From: Chromatiales bacterium
Lineage (GTDB): Bacteria > Pseudomonadota > Gammaproteobacteria > SZUA-152
Reading direction: 5' to 3'
DNA length: 48,051 nt
NCBI GenBank assembly: GCA_026982555.1
Contig: JALSGT010000123.1
Location: 1 to 48,051, forward strand
The notes beneath the pieces were generated by a model. It was not told the DNA's origin. It saw only the letters and a program-made list of their open reading frames with translations, and ran no database searches. The stretch's first letter is position 1, and each line of letters begins with the position of its first letter. Shown piece by piece: positions 34,792-43,638 of this stretch. The position numbers and the translations under genes were made by a program.

Positions 34792-35682
34792 ATGCCCACT
34801 TCCCGCTCCCAACACGGTGCAAGCCTGCTTGACTATGCCAAAGCATGGCCAAGCTACCTGCTGCCACACCATGCTTTATCACGCATCATGCATGCCATTA
34901 CCCGCAGTGAAATCCACTGGTGGAAAACAGCGTTTACCCGCTGGTTCGTCAAACAATTCAAGGTAGACATGAGTCTGGCGCAAGAACCTGATCTGGACAA
35001 CTACCCCCATTTCAACGCCTTTTTTACCCGTGCCCTGCATGCCGATGCACGACCGCTTGTCACTGATGAAAATCTGCTGGCTTGTCCAGTGGATGGTGCC
35101 ATCAGCCAATTGGGCACAATAAAAAATGGCCGTATTTTTCAGGCCAAAGGACGTGATTACACCCTGCTGGAATTAGTGGGCGATGACACAAAAAGGGCAC
35201 AACAGTTCGAAGACGGCGGTTTTGCCACAATATACCTTTCGCCACGGGATTATCACCGCATTCACCTGCCCATTGCCGGCAAACTCACGGCCATGACACA
35301 CATTCCTGGCCGCCTGTTCAGTGTCAGCCCGTCCACTGCCCGCGCTGTACCCCGCCTGTTTGCACGCAACGAACGTGTAATTGCTTATTTTGATACCGAT
35401 ATCGGCCCTCTGGCTATGGTGATGGTGGGTGCCATTTTTGTGGCCAGCATCGAAACCGTATGGGCCGGTGAAGTCACCCCGCCCGCAGGTTGTCAAATTC
35501 GCCACTGGGATTACGACAGTGCAGCACCCGCCCATCAATTTCAGAAGGGTGATGAAATTGCCCGCTTCAACATGGGTTCAACGGTCATTTTGTTAACCGG
35601 CAGGAATGCCATTCACTGGCTTGACAATATTCAGGCAACAGACAGCGTGCAAATGGGGCAAGCCATCGCCAAACGATGTTGA
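34792..35682 (+). CDS. psd: Phosphatidylserine decarboxylase proenzyme
   Basis: Makes phosphatidylethanolamine at the inner membrane. The 296-aa proenzyme should self-cleave between Gly262 and Ser263 in FNMGSTVIL, forming the pyruvoyl group; the family usual sequence is LGST. The auto-processing Asp101 (PVDGAISQLG) and His158 (YHRIHLP) are present. A C-terminal extension of about 20 residues ends QMGQAIAKRC. It is third in the SCO1-PCu(A)C-psd operon. The position of psd next to a fimX region recalls Pseudomonas aeruginosa. Confidence 0.95.
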   Translation: MPTSRSQHGASLLDYAKAWPSYLLPHHALSRIMHAITRSEIHWWKTAFTRWFVKQFKVDMSLAQEPDLDNYPHFNAFFTRALHADARPLVTDENLLACPVDGAISQLGTIKNGRIFQAKGRDYTLLELVGDDTKRAQQFEDGGFATIYLSPRDYHRIHLPIAGKLTAMTHIPGRLFSVSPSTARAVPRLFARNERVIAYFDTDIGPLAMVMVGAIFVASIETVWAGEVTPPAGCQIRHWDYDSAAPAHQFQKGDEIARFNMGSTVILLTGRNAIHWLDNIQATDSVQMGQAIAKRC

Positions 35683-35799
35683 GTCACTCTCCTGGAAATG
35701 CGCAGGTGGCGGAGTTGAATCTAAATTCCGCATTGAATACTGCACCCAATGGCGCACAAAACTGAAAAGTCACAAACGGGAAAATAAAAGACAGCGGCG

Positions 35800-35848
35800 C
35801 TGTTCCGTCAACAAAATCGAGAAACACTCAACGTTGTTGACGGAACAG
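35800..35848. repeat. 15-bp inverted repeat with a third related arm
   Basis: CTGTTCCGTCAACAA (35800-35814) pairs perfectly with TTGTTGACGGAACAG (35834-35848) across 19 nt. GACGGGACAGC at 35854-35864 is a second, near-complementary partner for GCTGTTCCGTC (35799-35809). It lies in the convergent gap between psd and the PilZ gene. No T-run follows, so it could be a mobile remnant or a stabilising structure. Confidence 0.6.
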
Positions 35849-35882
35849 TACTAGACGGGACAGCACTAAAAGCAGGGTAGGG

Positions 35883-36242
35883 TCAGTGAGTGCCCGTTTG
35901 GCTGATGATGTTCTCCACCGGCGTATTTTTCTTATACAGCATAATTTCCTGTAAAGAACGAAAAACACCCGTATCAAAATCACAAAATTTCAAACCAACA
36001 CCCATATCAGAAACGCGGGCTACACGCGCGTTGATTTTATGCTTGGTGTTTTGATCTTCGAAAGCCAGACTGAAAACCAGCTCAACACCCGCCTCATAAG
36101 GCATGGCAAACGTACATTCCCGAGTAAGAAACGCACCTCCAAGGCCAATGTCCGCTGAAACGCAGGAGCCCAACAACTCACCCTGCTGATACACATCGAC
36201 ATCAACCTGCAATAATTTTCTTTCGCTCCAGCGTTTTTCCAT
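35883..36242 (-). CDS. Single-domain PilZ protein (c-di-GMP receptor)
   Basis: Cytoplasmic PilZ protein of 119 aa. The first c-di-GMP motif R-x3-R is present (Arg4, Arg8 in KRWSERK). The second, normally D/N-x-S-x-x-G, reads DIGLGG with Asp31 and Gly36 but Gly in place of Ser. Strands such as VELVFSLAFEDQ and INARVARVSDMGVGLKF complete the barrel. Ligand binding is likely. GGAGGGGGAG lies upstream of the start. It could serve as effector for the several c-di-GMP enzymes in the window. Confidence 0.85.
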   Translation of the reverse strand: MEKRWSERKLLQVDVDVYQQGELLGSCVSADIGLGGAFLTRECTFAMPYEAGVELVFSLAFEDQNTKHKINARVARVSDMGVGLKFCDFDTGVFRSLQEIMLYKKNTPVENIISQTGTH

Positions 36243-36640
36243 GTTCGTCTCTCCCCCTCCATTGGAGGCTGTAAGATACCATCAGTTCCACTACTGTTCC
36301 AACTACCGAAAACTTCTCGGAAATACTCAAGCATCCGGTATCCGAATACCCTCGACAACCGACACCCACAGGTGCAGGTCGCCACTCATTTTCCACTGTC
36401 AAAATGAACGTCGTCTTCCTTGCATGCCTGACAAAAATGGAACTATCTCCAGCTTGTTGATGCTCCATCATTTACTGCAAGTTACAAGCCAAACATCAAA
36501 AAAACCGAAAACTCCTTGAAAAGTCATGGCGTTAGAGACCCACGCTATAATCACCTACCCCATAAGCCATTAAAAGATGTAAAAAATTTCGACAATCTCA
36601 TATTACTAAACAGTGTTAAATCAAACGTATATGCTCAAAA
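36243..36640. other. 398-bp intergenic region upstream of the PilZ gene
   Basis: Between epmA and the PilZ gene, both on the minus strand. No gene is supported; frames here lack ribosome binding sites. It presumably holds the PilZ promoter, but no clear -35/-10 pair was found on the minus strand. A TATAAT at about 36544 on the plus strand has no correctly spaced -35. Confidence 0.5.
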
Positions 36641-37627
36641 TTAGCTACGCTCGTAGGAAAATGCAAGAGTATCCCGTATGTGACTACAGTCTGTCAGTAC
36701 AAGTTGCAGTCGATCCAGACCCAAGGCAACACCCGCACAGGCAGGCAAGCCCGCCGTCAGCGCCTTGAGTAAACGCTCATCCAGGGCAACAGGTTCCAGT
36801 TTTTCAACCTGACGACGTACCAAGTCGGCCTCAAAACGCTCACGCTGTTCATGAGCATCCTGTAATTCGTGAAAACCGTTGGCCAGCTCAATACCATCAA
36901 TAAATAGCTCGAAACGCTCAGCCACAGGTGGTTCAGCGGGACGAATGCGCGCCAAAGCCGCCTGACTTGCCGGGTAATCATAAACAAACAGCGGCCCGTC
37001 TTTGCCCAGATACGGCTGGATACAGTGACTCATAAGCAAGTCCAGCCAAGTGTCTTTGCCTGCAACTGACAACCCTGCCACTTCACCCAGCCCCTGTGTC
37101 CGGGCACAGGATTTCAGCATAGACACATCCGCTTTGAACGGGTCGATGTCCAGATATCGCTGAAAACAGGCCCGGTAGCTGAGTTTCTCTGAACAACCCA
37201 GTGGACGATGCCCTTCAGCCAGCTGTCGTACCAGCACATCCACTTCATCCATCAGTCGCAAATGATCAAAACCCGGCCGATACCATTCCAATAAGGTAAA
37301 TTCGGGGTTGTGATACTTGCCCTGCTCACCACAACGAAAAGCTTTACACACTTGAAAAATCGGCCCGGCCCCTGCTGCCAGCAGACGTTTCATGGCAAAT
37401 TCAGGGGAGGTATTAAGATAACGCGATGCCACACCATCCGGGCCCGGCGTGGTGGTAAAACTGGGGATATGCGGGTCGGGAATACCTGCGGAAGACAACA
37501 ACGGGGTCTCCACCTCCAGCACCCCCTGGTCGGCAAAATACCGACGCAACCGGGCCAGCAGTTCGGCCCGTTGACGCAACGCTGCCAGTGTGGCCGTGGG
37601 TTGCCAGTCAGTCACCTGCTCAGTCAT
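36641..37627 (-). CDS. epmA: EF-P lysine 34 ligase EpmA (GenX/PoxA)
   Basis: Class II lysyl-tRNA-synthetase-like enzyme of 328 aa that adds beta-lysine to Lys34 of EF-P. It lacks the tRNA anticodon-binding domain, as usual for EpmA. Catalytic-core motifs are GVLEVETPLLS, YLNTSPEFAMKRLLAAG (motif 2 region FRCGEQGKYHNPEFTLLEWY) and GVALGLDRLQLVLTD (motif 3). The start ATG 37627 gives the family length. It lies 39 bp downstream of efp, its substrate. Confidence 0.94.
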   Translation of the reverse strand: MTEQVTDWQPTATLAALRQRAELLARLRRYFADQGVLEVETPLLSSAGIPDPHIPSFTTTPGPDGVASRYLNTSPEFAMKRLLAAGAGPIFQVCKAFRCGEQGKYHNPEFTLLEWYRPGFDHLRLMDEVDVLVRQLAEGHRPLGCSEKLSYRACFQRYLDIDPFKADVSMLKSCARTQGLGEVAGLSVAGKDTWLDLLMSHCIQPYLGKDGPLFVYDYPASQAALARIRPAEPPVAERFELFIDGIELANGFHELQDAHEQRERFEADLVRRQVEKLEPVALDERLLKALTAGLPACAGVALGLDRLQLVLTDCSHIRDTLAFSYERS

Positions 37628-37666
37628 TACCCGCCCAACCAATCACCGCTATTGGCAAGACCGTTG

Positions 37667-38236
37667 TTAACTTTTCACCCGCCCCACATATTCACCACTG
37701 CGCGTATCGACTTTAATCATTTCGTCAGTCTCGATAAACAGTGGCACACGTACCACAGCCCCCGTTTCCAGTGTTGCAGGCTTGATGCCGCCCTGGGCAG
37801 TATCACCCTTGAGGCCAGGATCGGTTTCAGTAATGCGTAATTCAACAAAATTGGGCGTGGTAACAGCGATGGGCCGCTCATTCCAGGTGGTCACTTCACA
37901 CATGTCCTGTTCCTTCAGCCATTTGTGCTGATCACCCACGGCGGCGGCATCAGCGGCTACCTGTTCAAACGTTTCGGGGTGCATGAAATACCAGAATTCA
38001 CCATCGTTATAAAGGTACTGCATGTCGCTATCCATCACATCGGCCCCGGGCAGGGATTCGCCGGATTTGTAGGTGCGTTCCACCACACGCCCGGAAATCA
38101 GGTTGCGCAGTTTGACGCGAGTAAAAGCCTGACCCTTGCCCGGCTTCACCATATCGACATCGATCATCGAGCAGGGGTCGTTATCGACCATGACTTTCAG
38201 GCCGTTTTTAAATTCATTGGTTGCGTAATTAGCCAT
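37667..38236 (-). CDS. efp: Translation elongation factor P
   Basis: Relieves ribosome stalling at polyproline. The product is 189 aa, the normal three-domain length. The modified lysine is Lys34 in VKPGKGQAF. Domain II/III are recognisable by [12 protein letters not shown] and [24 protein letters not shown] at the C-terminus. I start at ATG 38236 with GAGG upstream. It is encoded with both its modification enzymes: epmA downstream on the same strand and epmB divergently 64 bp upstream. Confidence 0.97.
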   Translation of the reverse strand: MANYATNEFKNGLKVMVDNDPCSMIDVDMVKPGKGQAFTRVKLRNLISGRVVERTYKSGESLPGADVMDSDMQYLYNDGEFWYFMHPETFEQVAADAAAVGDQHKWLKEQDMCEVTTWNERPIAVTTPNFVELRITETDPGLKGDTAQGGIKPATLETGAVVRVPLFIETDEMIKVDTRSGEYVGRVKS

Positions 38237-38300
38237 TTCTACCTCAATCTGGGAACATGCCTGTTTTTTCCGTGAAGAGTTCATCTCCAGAAGACGACGC

Positions 38301-39335
38301 ATGATACCGCTTACTGCCAGCCTTTGTCAGTCAGATGCCAACGAATCCGCAGAAAACAGTCTTTGGCAAAAAGAACTGGCCCGTGCTATCAAAGACCCGC
38401 TTGAGTTGCTGGCTGCGGTAGGACTCAGTGCTGACGATATTCCCGGGGGCATCAGCCCGCAACACACCTTCCCTCTGCGCGTGCCGCGTAATTACGTGGC
38501 ACGCATGCGCACGGGAGACCCCGCAGACCCTTTGCTGCTGCAAGTATTACCACGTCAACGGGAATCGGCCATACAGCCTGATTTTCTGCTCGACCCGGTG
38601 GGTGATCACATTGCGACAGTTCTTCCTGGCCTGCTGCACAAATACCATGGCCGGGTGCTGTTAATCACCACAGGTGCCTGCCCTGTTCACTGCCGCTACT
38701 GCTTTCGACAACACTTTCCCTACACACAAAACCGGCCTGCTGACCCTCAATGGACGGCAACAGCCAAGTACATTGCAGCCCGCCCGGAAATCACCGAGGT
38801 CATTCTCAGTGGCGGCGATCCGCTGTCACTCAGTACAAAACGACTGAGCGGAATCAGCAATGCCCTGCGCCACATTCCTCACCTGCGACGACTACGCATT
38901 CATACTCGCATGCCCATCGTGTTACCCGAACGCATTAATGACCATTTTTTACGCTGGCTGTCCGATTTACCCTGGCAGATTGTGCTGGTTACCCATTGCA
39001 ACCATGCCAACGAACTGGGCAATGACGTACAACACGCACTCAACAAGCTGCACCGCATCGGCGTTACCCTGCTCAACCAGGCGGTGTTGCTGAAAAATGT
39101 GAACGACAGCGTCAACGCACAGTGCGGGCTCAATGAGTCTTTATTTGCCAGCGGCGTGCTGCCCTACTATCTGCATCTTCTGGACCGCGTGCAGGGTGCG
39201 GAACATTTTGACGTGCCCGAAACCACGGCTATATCACTGATGAATGAAATTCGCCGACGGCTGCCCGGGTTTCTGGTGCCACAGCTGGTACGTGAAATCG
39301 CCGGAGAAGCCCACAAAACGCCCATCAACGATTAA
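38301..39335 (+). CDS. epmB: EF-P-modifying lysine 2,3-aminomutase EpmB
   Basis: Radical SAM/PLP enzyme of 344 aa that makes (R)-beta-lysine for EF-P. The radical SAM motif [10 protein letters not shown] provides Cys127, Cys131 and Cys134 for the 4Fe-4S cluster. [12 protein letters not shown] is the SAM-binding GGD part. The C-terminal AGEAHKTPI carries the probable PLP lysine, Lys339. Length matches E. coli EpmB (342). It diverges from efp with a 64-bp gap, so both must share a compact promoter region. Confidence 0.95.
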   Translation: MIPLTASLCQSDANESAENSLWQKELARAIKDPLELLAAVGLSADDIPGGISPQHTFPLRVPRNYVARMRTGDPADPLLLQVLPRQRESAIQPDFLLDPVGDHIATVLPGLLHKYHGRVLLITTGACPVHCRYCFRQHFPYTQNRPADPQWTATAKYIAARPEITEVILSGGDPLSLSTKRLSGISNALRHIPHLRRLRIHTRMPIVLPERINDHFLRWLSDLPWQIVLVTHCNHANELGNDVQHALNKLHRIGVTLLNQAVLLKNVNDSVNAQCGLNESLFASGVLPYYLHLLDRVQGAEHFDVPETTAISLMNEIRRRLPGFLVPQLVREIAGEAHKTPIND

Positions 39336-39608
39336 CTTGCGGTGTCCGTTGTAATGGAAAACAGCCCCGTTCACTTAGCAGAAAGCACCCCGTGCTACCG
39401 GGAATATTACCTACCTGTCAAGCTAAAGTACGTCTATTCTTTGCCGAGATAATCACAAAACCCGCTGAAAAGTGCATCAGTGTGGCGTTTTGGCCGCAGA
39501 ATCGTATACTCTCTGAGCAGAGAAACTCACAGGTACGCTGTTTTTAATATATCTGATGAATTCAATACCATTGTTTGACCTGATCCAAATGAGTAAGTAG
39601 GAGTACGC
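39336..39608. other. Intergenic region upstream of the fimX operon
   Basis: 273 bp, no gene. It carries a sigma-28-like site (39424-39450) and a TATACT at 39505-39510 that could be a sigma-70 -10 box without a good -35. Confidence 0.5.
39424..39450 (+). promoter_or_regulatory. Sigma-28 (FliA)-like promoter
   Basis: TAAA (39424-39427), exactly 15 bp, then GCCGAGAT (39443-39450). The FliA consensus is TAAA-N15-GCCGATAA, so the match covers TAAA and GCCGA. The gene starts about 150 bp downstream. The -10 match is imperfect after GCCGA. Confidence 0.45.
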
Positions 39609-41468
39609 GTGGCAAACAGCATGTCTGAAGGATTACTGAACATCCCGGAGCAAAGCAAACCCACTTCGGGTTCGTTTAACCCTCGCCCAAAACAGGTTGA
39701 GGCCTGGATCGCCTCGCTGCCAATGGCCAACATCGGCGAAAGCGCACGCCTTATTTATACAACACTGTGTGAGATGAACCGCCTGAGCATATCTGCACAT
39801 GACCGCTACAAATCCATGGAGCTTTTGCGCGAACCGGTTTACCAGATTACCGAGGTGTTAAAAACACACTACATCAGCCAAAACCTGCCTCTTTCTCCCA
39901 AAAATCAAAAAATTGCCGAGCTGGCTATTCAACTGAACTCGGAAATGGCCATTGGCTATAAGGCCATCATTCAGAGCAAACTCAGCAAGGCCTTTTCACG
40001 CCTGAACAACAAAACCCTGGGTATCTGCCTGCATCGTGCCATTCGTTATCTCAGTAATGTGCTGCTGTGTTCGTATCAGATTTATATCCAGCACCCGGAA
40101 AATGTCTGGCTGCAAGTGCATCGTCTTTATTTATATGCGGAGAACCGCCAGTTGCACGTCGCACTGATCAAGGATCATGTTGCCCCCGAGGCCGTGCTGG
40201 ACAGCAGCATCGCTGACATTTACAAACAAATTCTACTGCTGGCCCTGGTCGGCCCCTACCGCTTGCGTCAACATGTCACTGAGGCTGTGTATCGGACACT
40301 GGAAACCTGGGGGGTCAATGCCCATATCCACCCTTACGGTGAAATCCTGGATGATAACTACGCCTTTAACATCAATATGAACAGCGATGCCGCTCCCGGT
40401 TATTTCCGGGACGATGGCACCGTCAATCCCGCATTCTGCCGTACTGTGGATACCAGCGAACTGGTGCAGGCCATGAGTAACTCCATGCTCTCCGGTGGTG
40501 ATGGTGCCCCCAAAATTCCACCCGATGTGCAAAAACGCCTGATCGTCACCTGGAGCGGAAAATCGCACCGCACGTTCCCGCGCACCTCAAAAAGCAACGA
40601 AATTGCCATCACTCTCGGTTTGAGCGCAACCCATCATTACATCGATGAAGTCATTCGCCCCCTGTTGAAAGACCCAACAGCAAGTTGTCCCACAGCAACA
40701 GATGCCCTGCAGGCGGACCATCCTGTTTCAACAACAGACGATGACGAGGATTTTGTGCTGGACGAGCCTGCCCACTACACCAGCAGCCCCGTGTTTGGTA
40801 TCAGCAATCTGGATGACCACACGCCGGACATCTGGGATCCGGATTTCACCTACCGGGCGAACAACCCCGAGCATACTTTAGGAACCAGTGGAGACGAAAC
40901 CCAGGACAAAAGCTCTTTATACGCACACACTCCGCTACCCTGCAAAGGGGTCAACGAAAGTGCCGGTGGTTACTGCCTGCTGGGTTATCTGGTTTATGGA
41001 AAAGATTCACAAAAAGTCCAGGTCGGCGAACTGGTCGGCATCCGCGATAATATTGCCACAAGCGGCACACAACTCAGCATTGGCATTATCCGTCGCATAA
41101 AAAACTGGAAAAACGGGCTTGAGCTGGGCATCCAGAAACTGGCCCCCTGTGCCGACGCTATCGCGCTTTCTGCCATCACTAAAGACGATACTGCTGAAAA
41201 ATATCAGCGCAGTTTGGTATTACCCCGATTGTCCAGCATTGATCAACCTGCCACACTGATCATACATGCTTGGCACCAAACCGATGACCTGCTGATTGCC
41301 AACGTCCACGGACGCCGCACACGCATCAAACTCACTAAACAACTGGAATCCACTGGTGTATTCTCTCAGTTTGAATTTATCGTACTTGAAAATGTGCCGA
41401 AAAAAACAAAACCATCGACCAATGCTGAGACAGATGACGAATTCGATGCCGTATGGACACTGATTTAA
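39609..41468 (+). CDS. Large PilZ-like protein upstream of fimX (PA4958-like)
   Basis: Cytoplasmic protein of 619 aa in the position of P. aeruginosa PA4958, just before fimX. The N-terminal ~330 residues are helical, with EMAIGYKAIIQSKLSKAF and HRAIRYLSNVLLCSYQIY...VWLQVHRLYLYAE. Then comes an acidic, low-complexity linker (about 370-440) and a C-terminal beta domain with GGYCLLGYLVYG and VGELVGIRDN that looks PilZ-like, although no R-x3-R motif is obvious. The start is GTG 39609, chosen for AGGAG five bases upstream; ATG 39621 is an alternative. Its N-terminal half is related to the protein encoded at 43614. Function is unknown; a role with FimX is inferred from position. Confidence 0.7.
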   Translation: MANSMSEGLLNIPEQSKPTSGSFNPRPKQVEAWIASLPMANIGESARLIYTTLCEMNRLSISAHDRYKSMELLREPVYQITEVLKTHYISQNLPLSPKNQKIAELAIQLNSEMAIGYKAIIQSKLSKAFSRLNNKTLGICLHRAIRYLSNVLLCSYQIYIQHPENVWLQVHRLYLYAENRQLHVALIKDHVAPEAVLDSSIADIYKQILLLALVGPYRLRQHVTEAVYRTLETWGVNAHIHPYGEILDDNYAFNINMNSDAAPGYFRDDGTVNPAFCRTVDTSELVQAMSNSMLSGGDGAPKIPPDVQKRLIVTWSGKSHRTFPRTSKSNEIAITLGLSATHHYIDEVIRPLLKDPTASCPTATDALQADHPVSTTDDDEDFVLDEPAHYTSSPVFGISNLDDHTPDIWDPDFTYRANNPEHTLGTSGDETQDKSSLYAHTPLPCKGVNESAGGYCLLGYLVYGKDSQKVQVGELVGIRDNIATSGTQLSIGIIRRIKNWKNGLELGIQKLAPCADAIALSAITKDDTAEKYQRSLVLPRLSSIDQPATLIIHAWHQTDDLLIANVHGRRTRIKLTKQLESTGVFSQFEFIVLENVPKKTKPSTNAETDDEFDAVWTLI

Positions 41469-41559
41469 CAATCTTTTCTTTAAAAACAACCTGATTCAAA
41501 ACACCTCGGGTTAATTCTGTCGCCCCAATACTAATAATTTTAAATTTTAGGAGCCTCTT

Positions 41560-43638
41560 TTGGATACTGGAAATGTCATCCGCCCTCTCATTCTGGAAGA
41601 ATCTGCCAACGAGGCAGAAGCACTGGTCAGTACATTAAGAAATGCGGGTTACGCTATTCGTCACAAATACATTGAAGATGCAGAAGATCTGCAAGAAGCC
41701 CTGGAGAGCCAAACCTGGGATTTGCTGCTTGCAGCCCAGCAAACAAGCACCTTTCCGGCCACTCAGGCACTTTCCATCATCAAAAAAAGTGGCAATGATA
41801 TTCCCAGCATTATTTTTGGTCACGAACTTGACAATGCCACCACGATTGAGCTGCTGAATGCAGGTGCTACCAATGTTGTTTCCGACGAAGCACGAGAACA
41901 TCTCCTGCTGATCATAGAAAGAGAAATCAACAATCTTCGTGAACGTCGTGAACACCGCCGTTGCAAAAGCCTCTATCACGAAAGTGAAAAACGTAACCGC
42001 GTGTTGATCGACAGTTCTCGCGATCCCATAGCTTACATCCATGAAGGCATGCACATCTACGCCAACCAAAGCTATCAGGATATTTTCGGGTATGAGGATA
42101 TTGAAGACCTGAGAAGCATCCCCATCATGGACCTTATTACCCCGGACGAACAACAGGGTTTCAAAGACGTATTACGCGGCATCAATAACGACCAGCCACC
42201 GGAAGGTGCGCTCGAATATCAGGCCGTGCGTGAAGATGGAGAAGTATTTGCCGCCACCATGGAATTTTCACGCGCCAGCATTGATGGTGAAGCCTGCACC
42301 CAGGTAATGATTCACCGCAAAAGCAACGACAAGGCACTCGAACAAGAGATCGAACAACTTCGTCAGCAGGATTTGTTGACCGGGCTGTACAATAACCAGT
42401 ATTTCATGGGGAAAGTACAGGACGCAGTCAACCAGGCCAATAAAAACGAAGAAAAATTTGCGCTGCTGTATATCGAGCCGGACAATTTCAAAAACATCAA
42501 AGACACACTTGGCATCGCTGAAAGTGATCTGGTGCTATCTGACATTGCGCAATATATTCAGGAAATCCTCCCTGAAGACAACGTCCACATCGCCCGGTAT
42601 GCCGGCACTATTTTTTCCGTCATCCTTTCCGGCCAACAACAACGACTGGCTGAAAAACTGGCTGAAAAATTGTGCAGGGGATTGGCTGAAAAAATATTTG
42701 AGGTAGAAGAAAAAGCCGTCACCACAACCTTCAGTATTGGCATCTCAACCATCACCGAAACCACTGCCAATGCCAAAAAAGCGGTATCTCAAACAGAGAT
42801 GGCTTGCAATACCGCCAAGGAAAAAGGCGGCAATCAGATACATATTTTTTCCGAAGAAGATGCCCTGGCCAGCCTGGAAGCCGACAAACGTATCGCCACA
42901 CTGCTGGAACTTGCCCTCAAAAACAATCGCTTCGTCTTGTACTATCAGCCTATCGTCAGCTTACATGCTGAGCCGGGTGAACGTTACGAAGTTTTGTTGC
43001 GTTTACAAGACCAGGACAACAGCATCATCATGCCCGGTGATTTTCTTGAAACGGCCAAACAGGCCGGGCTTATGAAAGAAATTGATAAGTGGGTGATCAA
43101 AAGTGCCGCCAAGGCCATTCTGGACAAGCGCAAAGTAGGCAAAGAAATCCAGTTTTTTATTAAAATATCAGCCGACTCTTTACGCGACCCGGGCCTGCTG
43201 GCGTGGATCAGCAAATTATTACAGGCGGCACGTTTACACGGCGACAGCCTGGTATTTGAAATCAGCGAGCAGACGGCCATGGAAAACATCAAAGCCGCCA
43301 AAATCTTCTCTGACGGGCTCACACAACTGCATTGCAACATGGCGCTCGACCACGCAGGCAGGGAATCAGACGACCTTGCCTATCTGAAACACCTGAAACT
43401 GAAATACCTGAAAATTGATGGCAGCCACATCAACAATACAGCCAGTGAAGAAAGCCAACGCATCATTCAGCAGGTTGCCGAAGCTGGCCGTGCCCACAAT
43501 ATATTAACCATTGCCGAGCATGTGCAAGACCCCGCCTGTCTTGCTGTATTGTGGCAGCATGGAGTCAATTTTATTCAGGGATTCTATTTGCAACAACCGG
43601 AAACATCATTGGATTACGATTTTTCCAGCAGCGAATAA
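41560..43638 (+). CDS. fimX: FimX-like REC-PAS-GGDEF-EAL c-di-GMP receptor
   Basis: Protein of 692 aa with the domain order and length of P. aeruginosa FimX (691 aa), which binds c-di-GMP and controls type IV pilus assembly. The receiver domain (1-125) has no phospho-acceptor Asp (WDLLLAAQQTS). PAS lies at about 145-255. The GGDEF motif is AGTIF (348-352), so no cyclase. The EAL domain has EVLLRL (477-482), IKIS for NLS, and DHAG (597-600) for DDFG, while LKIDGSH and FIQGFY remain; it should bind but not hydrolyse. The start is TTG 41560 with AGGAG six bases before it. It overlaps the convergent gene by 25 bp. Confidence 0.88.
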   Translation: MDTGNVIRPLILEESANEAEALVSTLRNAGYAIRHKYIEDAEDLQEALESQTWDLLLAAQQTSTFPATQALSIIKKSGNDIPSIIFGHELDNATTIELLNAGATNVVSDEAREHLLLIIEREINNLRERREHRRCKSLYHESEKRNRVLIDSSRDPIAYIHEGMHIYANQSYQDIFGYEDIEDLRSIPIMDLITPDEQQGFKDVLRGINNDQPPEGALEYQAVREDGEVFAATMEFSRASIDGEACTQVMIHRKSNDKALEQEIEQLRQQDLLTGLYNNQYFMGKVQDAVNQANKNEEKFALLYIEPDNFKNIKDTLGIAESDLVLSDIAQYIQEILPEDNVHIARYAGTIFSVILSGQQQRLAEKLAEKLCRGLAEKIFEVEEKAVTTTFSIGISTITETTANAKKAVSQTEMACNTAKEKGGNQIHIFSEEDALASLEADKRIATLLELALKNNRFVLYYQPIVSLHAEPGERYEVLLRLQDQDNSIIMPGDFLETAKQAGLMKEIDKWVIKSAAKAILDKRKVGKEIQFFIKISADSLRDPGLLAWISKLLQAARLHGDSLVFEISEQTAMENIKAAKIFSDGLTQLHCNMALDHAGRESDDLAYLKHLKLKYLKIDGSHINNTASEESQRIIQQVAEAGRAHNILTIAEHVQDPACLAVLWQHGVNFIQGFYLQQPETSLDYDFSSSE

